Assembly (NCBI RefSeq): GCF_023091745.1
Contig: NC_068935.1
Coordinates: 62,334,724-62,398,723, forward strand
Source: Budorcas taxicolor
Taxonomy: Eukaryota; Chordata; Mammalia; Artiodactyla; Bovidae
Direction: 5' to 3'
Length of the DNA stretch: 64,000 nt
Shown: in pieces, positions 59,118-64,000 of the stretch
How the letters are laid out: each line of letters begins with the position of its first letter
Position numbering within the stretch: position 1 is the stretch's first letter
The notes under the pieces: generated by a model
What the model was told of the DNA's origin: nothing
Databases searched by the model: none
What the model saw: only the letters and a program-made list of their open reading frames with translations
Made by a program: the position numbers and the translations under genes

Positions 59118-59320
59118 ACGGGATGACAGAAGATGAGATTGAAAAAAAAAAAAGAAGAAGAAGATGAGATGGTTGGATGGCATCACCAACTTGATGGTCA
59201 TGATTTTGAGCAAGCTCTGAGAGTTGGTGGTAGACAGAGAAGCCTGGCATGCTGCAGTTCATGGGGTCGCAAAGAGTCGGACAGGACTGAGCGACTGAAC
59301 TGAACTGAACTGAGAAAATA
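59118..59320 (+). repeat. Sense BovB tail inserted in the mosaic
   Basis: It has GATGAGATGGTTGGATGGCA and ends GGACTGAGCGACTGAACTGA. An A12 run and GAAGAAGAAG precede it. Orientation is opposite to the surrounding BovB. Confidence 0.8.
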
Positions 59321-59447
59321 AAATCTGTCATTGCTTCCACTTTCTTCCCTTCTATTTGCCCTGAGGTGATGGGACTGGCTGCCATGATCTTAGTTTCTGG
59401 AATGTTGGGTTTTAAGCCAGCTTTTTCACTCTCCTCTTTCACCTTCA

Positions 59448-59938
59448 TCAGTTCAGTTCAGTTCAGTTGCTCAGTCGTGTCCGACTCTTTGCGACCCCAT
59501 GAATTGCAGCACACCAGGCCTCCCTGTCCATTACCAACTCCCGGAGTTCACTCAGACTCACGTCCATCAAGTCGGTGATGCCATCCAGCCATCTCATCCT
59601 CTGTCATCCCCTTCTCCTCCTGCCCCCAATCCCTCCCAGCATCAGAGTCTTTTCCAATGAGTCAACTCTTTGCATGAGGTTGCCAAAGTACTGGAGCTTC
59701 AGCTTTAGCATCATTCCTTCCAAAGAAATCCCACGGCTGATCTCCTTCAGAATGGACTGGTTGGATCTCCTTGCAGTCCAAGGGACTCTCAAGAGTCTTC
59801 TCCAACACCACAGTTAAAAGCATCAATTTTCAGTGCTCAGCTTTCTTCACAGTCCAACTCTCACATCTGTACACGGCCACAGGAAAAACCATAGCCTTGA
59901 CTAGATGGACCTTTGTTGGCAAAGTAATGTCTCTGCTT
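59448..59938 (-). repeat. ART2-like BovB-derived repeat
   Basis: It starts with repeated AGTTC units (CAGTTCAGTTCAGTTGCTCA), a hallmark of ART2-type copies, and runs to CAAAGTAATGTCTCTGCTTT. The sequence on both sides belongs to the host BovB: CTTTCACCTTCATCA before and TTTTCACCTTCATCAAGAAG after. The repeated CACCTTCATCA is a plausible 11-bp target duplication. Confidence 0.85.
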
Positions 59939-60811
59939 TTCACCTTCATCAAGAAGCTCTTTAGTTCCTCTTTGCCTTTTGCCATTAGGGTGGTGTCATC
60001 TGCATATCTGAAGTTATTGATATTTCTCCAGGCAATCTTGATTCCAGCTTGTGCTTCAGCCACCACAGCATTTCATGTGGTGTACTCTGCATATAAGTTA
60101 AATAAGCAAGGTGACAATATACAGCCTTGACGTACTGCTTTTCCTATTTGGAGCCAGTCTGTTTTTCCATGTCCAGTTCTAACTGTTGCTTCCTGACCTG
60201 CATACAGATTTCTCAAGAGACAGGTAAAGTGGTCTGTATTCCCATCTCTTGAAGAATTTTCCACAATTTGTTGTGACTCACACAGTCAAAAGCTTTAGCA
60301 TGGTCAATGAAGCAGAAGATGTTTTTCTGGAATTGCTTTGCTTTCTCTATGATCCAACGGATGTTGCCAATTTAATCTGTGGTTTCTCTGCCTTTTCTAA
60401 ATCCAGCTTGTACATCTGAAAGTTCTTGGTTCATGTGTTGTTGAAGCCTAGCTTGAAGGATTTTGAGCATTACCTTTCTAGCATGTGAAATGAGCACAAC
60501 CGTTCTGTAGTTTGAACAATCTTTGACATTGCCTTCCTTGGGCTTGGAATGAAAGCTGACCTTTTCCAGTCCTGTAGTCACTGCTGAGTTTTCCAAATTG
60601 GCTGGCATATTGAGTGCAGCACTTTAACAGCATCATCTTTTAAGATTTGAAATAGCTCAGCTGGAATTCCATCACCTCCACTAACTTTGTTGGTAGTAAT
60701 GCTTCCTAAGGCCCACTTGACTTCTCACTCCAAGATGTCTGGCTCTAGTTAAGTGACCACACCATTGTGGTTATCTAGGTCATTAAGATCTTTTTTGTAT
60801 AGCTCTTCTAT

Positions 60812-61025
60812 GGACTTCCCTGGTGGCTCAGATGGTAAAGAATCTACCTGCAATGCTGGAGATCAGGGTTCGATCCCTAGGTTGGGAAGATCCCCTGGAG
60901 AAGGAAATGGCAACCCACTCCAGTGTTCTTGCCTGCAGAATCCCATGGACAGAGGAGCCTGGTGGGCTACAGTCTGTGGGGTCTCAAGGAGTTGGACACA
61001 ACTGAGCGACTTCGCTTTCACTTTT
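60812..61025 (+). repeat. Bov-tA SINE inserted into BovB
   Basis: GGACTTCCCTGGTGGCTCAG head, GGTTCGATCCC B box and the body to GACACAACTGAGCGACTTCG. BovB resumes with TCTTGCCACCTCTTCTTAAT. Confidence 0.93.
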
Positions 61026-61256
61026 CTGTGTATTCTTGCCACCTCTTCTTAATCTTTTTTTTTTTTTTTGTCTTAATCTCTTCTGTTTCTGTTAGGTCCT
61101 TGCCATTTCTGTCTTTATCGTGTCCTCTCTTGCAGGAAATACTCCCCTGATATCTCGAACTTTCTTGAAGAGATCTCTAGTCTTTTCCATCCTGTTGTTT
61201 TCCTCTATTTCTTTGCACTGTTCATTTAAGAAGGTCTTCTTATGTCTCCTTGCTAT

Positions 61257-62278
61257 TCATTGATGGCAATTTAGGAGACAGTATAATTGGCCTGATCCCT
61301 GACAGTCCCTGACTCTGGGGATTTGGCAGAAAAGGTGTTTAATTAAGCATGGAAAACTGGGATTGTGGCTGTCCAGCCATGAGAGAAAGGGTCTGTTTGG
61401 CAAAGGCAACCATGGGTTCCCTGTTGAGCACCCCAAATGTTCTAGGTTGGTTAGCCTGAGTAGGCCTCTTGGATTAGTGGGGGGAAAAAACCCCACCAGA
61501 GTCCCAGGGCCTAAATCCTTCAGAGAAGGAGGAAGGAGACCTAGGCTCTGAGTCAACTAGAGATTATCTTTATCACTGCCACAAAAGAGAAACAAATAGA
61601 GTTGAAGGGTAGGGCTGGTTCGTACCCACCAGGCAGTGATAACAACTCAAGGCTGAAGTTCCCCTTAGGATATGGACCTTGAGATGGAGAAGAGCCTCCC
61701 TCTCTTCAGAAGTAAAAGAGGCAACACCCATCTGCTGGGAAAGCTGGCTAAGAGGTTCAAGGATCAGGAGAAAGGCCAAGAAGTCAGGAGACAAGGAGGA
61801 CATAAGCAATATCCAAGATAGGAGGGAAGGTGTCCAACCACGACCATTCCCAGGAGAGATTCCTAAGCCCCCTGAGAAGGCACTCACTCACAGCTTCCAC
61901 TGAGGGGTATCCGGGCTCCCTTAAGAGATGCGAGTGGGGAACACAGCCCTCATTTTGGTGACACCATCAATGAGGGGGTTGAAATCAAGAGGAAGATTGG
62001 GTGGGACTAGGAAGGTGCACTTCCTAGCGTGGGAAGGGACTATGACCCTCAAGAAGGAGGTGCTCGCCTGCAACTTCTGCTTGGGGGTGCTACGAGGGCC
62101 TTAGTCCCAACAGCCCTCATGGGGAGCCGAGCTGCAAACCTTGAGGAAGCTTCAGAGAGTCCCCCAAATTGTTCTTCACCACAGTTCTGGTGCCTCAGAA
62201 CCAGACTGACACTGTTATCCAGTATGGAGCTGGAGTCAGGCCCAAGGAGCCATAGAGGGGAACTGAGTCACCAGTGAG
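61257..62278 (-). other. Unassigned DNA between BovB and mariner
   Basis: Two - strand frames of about 100 codons (61,257-61,556 and 61,573-61,887) have no domain I recognise. The segment could be the leader side of the neighbouring retrovirus, since the BovB separates it from the gag remnant, but no LTR or primer-binding site is visible. Confidence 0.35.
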
Positions 62279-63658
62279 TGGGTTGGCCAAAAAAATTCCT
62301 TGGGCTTTAAAGTCAAAATAAAAATATTTTTCATTTTCACCATGAACTTTATTGAACAACATAGTCACTATTTTTTCCCACTAAAGAAAGAAAAAGTGAA
62401 GTCAATCAGTTGTGTCTGACTCTTTGCAACCCTGTGGACTGTAGCCTACCAGGCTCCTCTGTCTATGGGATTTTCCAGCCAAGAATACTGGAGTGGGTGA
62501 CCATTTCCTTCTCCAGTGGATCTTCCTGACCCAGGGATTGAACCCGGGTCTCCCACATTGTAAACAGACACTTCACCGTCTGAGCCACCATTTTTCAGGC
62601 ACTTTCATAATTCCATCTTGCCAAAACAGTTTGGCTTTTTGAGCAAAGAACTATTTCTGGTTCCTTTTACAGTCTTCCAGGGAATTGAAATATTTTCCAC
62701 GAAGAGAATTTTGTAAACACCGAAATAAATGGAAATCCAAAGGTGGGCTGTCTGGTGAATATAGTGGATGAATCAGAACTTCCCAGCCAGGCTGTAACAG
62801 TTTTTGCCTGGTCATCAAAGAAACATGTGATCTTGTAGTCTCCTGATGGACAACTGTGTTTGCTGTTGACTTCAGTTGGTCTAATTGGGAGCAGTACTTG
62901 GAATTAATTGTTTGGTTTTCCGGAGGAGGTCATAACAGAGGACTCCCTTCCAATCCCACCATATATGCAACATCATCTTCTTTGGATAAATACCAGCTTT
63001 TGGTGTGGTTGGTAGTGGTTCATTTCACCGGGCCCACAATCTCTTCCATTCCACAATATTGTATAGTATCCACTTTCCATTCCCTGTCACAATTTGGTCC
63101 CCCCCCAACCCCCTGCCCCCTTAATTTATGTGAAACCCAAACATCAAAGTGACTAACATAATCAAGTTGGTGCAGATGATTTTCGATGCTTGATTTGGAT
63201 ATTTTGAATATGTCATCTATCTCATGCATGATGTAAAGTTAATTGTTCTCAGTTAAGGTCTCAGTTTGATCACTATCAACTTCAACTGGTCTCCCCAACC
63301 AAGGAGCATTGTCCAGTGACAAATTTCCAGCATGAAACTTCACAAACCACTTTCCACACATTCAATCAGTCACAGCACAAATCTTTTTTTTTTTTTTTTT
63401 TTTGCATTTCAGTTGCCTTTTTACCTTTGTTGAAATAATACAGCATAATATGTTGAAAATTCTGGTGTTTTTCTTCCATCTTCAATATTAAAATGGTTAC
63501 ACAAACGTTTACCGATTTTGATGCTTTTTTAAAAACGCTCACTGGTATGACAGAGTCACCAAAGAATCTAAGAGCATCGTTTTGAATGACGTTAAAGACA
63601 ACTACGTGTTACTAGAACTAGCTTAGGGAAAAAAACGAACGAGCTTTTTAGCTTACCC
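62279..63658 (-). mobile_element. BTMAR-like mariner transposon, inactive, split by a SINE
   Basis: The terminal repeats are visible: TGGGTTGGCCAAAAAAATTC at 62,279 and, reversed, AACGAACGAGCTTTTTAGCT near 63,635-63,654. The - strand holds a broken mariner transposase. The stretch 63,020-63,320 carries APWLGRPVEVDSDQ and the KISKSSIENHLHQLDYV helix-turn-helix region. About 62,750-62,990 holds the catalytic-core remains, including VHQETTRSHVSL where HQDNARPH is typical, and YSPDSPPLDFHLF. Stops, frameshifts and a T18 run (63,385-63,402) break it. A Bov-tA lies at 62,388-62,592. Confidence 0.88.
62388..62592 (-). repeat. Bov-tA SINE inserted into mariner
   Basis: Antisense copy from AAAAAGTGAAGTCAATCAGT to the reversed head GTCTGAGCCACCA. 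The mariner sequence resumes with TTTTTCAGGCACTTTCATAA. Confidence 0.92.
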
Positions 63659-64000
63659 CTATTTGCCCCTGTAATTAGGATGTCTGTATGGTTCTCTTGG
63701 TGAATCTTTTCAAGTCCTAAGAGACAGAGCAATAGGGGAGAATGATAAATATGAAAGGACAAAAGCCTCAGGTTCCTTCATGGCCAGAGAACCGGTCTCT
63801 GCTAGATTCCACAGGCGGTGTCAGCCACCACCTGAGAGGCTACTTGAATCTACCTGGCTTGGGATTAGTCCCAGCCACCCTCCACAGAGGAGAGCCACAG
63901 CCCAACAGATGGACTGAGATTATGCCCTTTGAGGTCCCATCATCAGGAAAGATGGTGCAGGAAAACGGGCCATAAGAGCATACCATGCCCAGCTCTCAGG
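63659..64000. other. Right-edge intergenic DNA
   Basis: No gene or repeat is recognised. A 77-codon frame on the + strand (63,742-63,975) shows no domain. Confidence 0.4.

Larger units (their letters stand above)
58530..61256 (-). mobile_element. Mosaic BovB LINE with nested insertions
   Basis: Antisense BovB from the 3' tail (58,540) to its 5' region (61,256, GCACTGTTCATTTAAGAAGG). Inside lie a sense-strand BovB tail (about 59,118-59,320), an ART2-like antisense BovB tail (59,448-59,938) and a Bov-tA (60,812-61,025). The RT piece at 59,830-60,066 keeps the YADD catalytic box, and 60,073-60,264 the block before it. All frames are short, so it is inactive. Confidence 0.88.

Noticed and set aside
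4165..62592. tRNA-like segments with B-box motifs
   Set aside because: They are the heads of Bov-tA and CHR SINEs, followed by SINE bodies. None can be folded as an intact tRNA gene with proper ends.
1..64000. CRISPR arrays, operons, bacterial promoters or phage genes
   Set aside because: The window is mammalian. The regular repeats are microsatellites, SINEs or tandem duplications.
50331..64000. SLC6A8 upstream of PNCK
   Set aside because: It is the next gene in human, but no coding block of a neurotransmitter-type transporter is visible before the window ends.

Overview
The window is nuclear DNA from a bovid ruminant (cattle, sheep, goat or a close relative; the species cannot be fixed from sequence alone). 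The evidence is many copies of ruminant-specific repeats: BovB (RTE-type) LINEs, Bov-tA and Bov-A2 SINEs, ART2-like BovB tails, a BTMAR-like mariner and bovid-type L1 3' ends. Only two protein-coding genes can be supported. They are DUSP9 (MAP kinase phosphatase 4) on the + strand and PNCK (CaM kinase I beta) on the - strand. These are neighbours at human Xq28, so the window is very likely the matching part of the bovid X chromosome.

Layout. 1-21.4 kb is intergenic: a BovB rearranged by 5' inversion at the left edge, L1 and SINE fragments, then a long GC-rich stretch (about 13-21 kb) in which I see no gene. 21.4-31.0 kb is DUSP9: a CpG-island promoter with a non-coding first exon near 21.9-22.1 kb, a 5.1-kb first intron, three coding exons (27,272-29,755) and a 3'UTR to about 30.98 kb with two possible poly(A) signals. 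31-46.5 kb is a repeat-dense gap holding nested L1, BovB, SINE and DNA-transposon insertions. 46.5-50.3 kb is PNCK, ten exons with coding sequence and a CpG-island promoter; its 343-codon frame can be joined through every splice site. 50.4-64 kb is again intergenic and repeat-rich: an L1 split by a BovB, a + strand retroviral LTR split by a SINE, a broken class I endogenous retrovirus (gag and protease pieces, - strand) split by a mosaic BovB, and a mariner split by a SINE.

The two genes converge tail to tail, with about 15.6 kb between their poly(A) signals. Both encode signalling enzymes: DUSP9 dephosphorylates MAP kinases (ERK preferred) and PNCK is a calcium/calmodulin-dependent Ser/Thr kinase. 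Nothing in the sequence shows that they are co-regulated.

I found no convincing new protein system. The most informative observations are structural: a BovB with near-exact twin-priming inversion breakpoints; two young L1-like tails 5,540 bp apart that are identical over about 141 bp, each with its own 14-bp target duplication, one of them carrying a possible 3' transduction; a 104-bp tandem duplication spanning an L1/BovB junction; and several layered insertions that give a relative age order.
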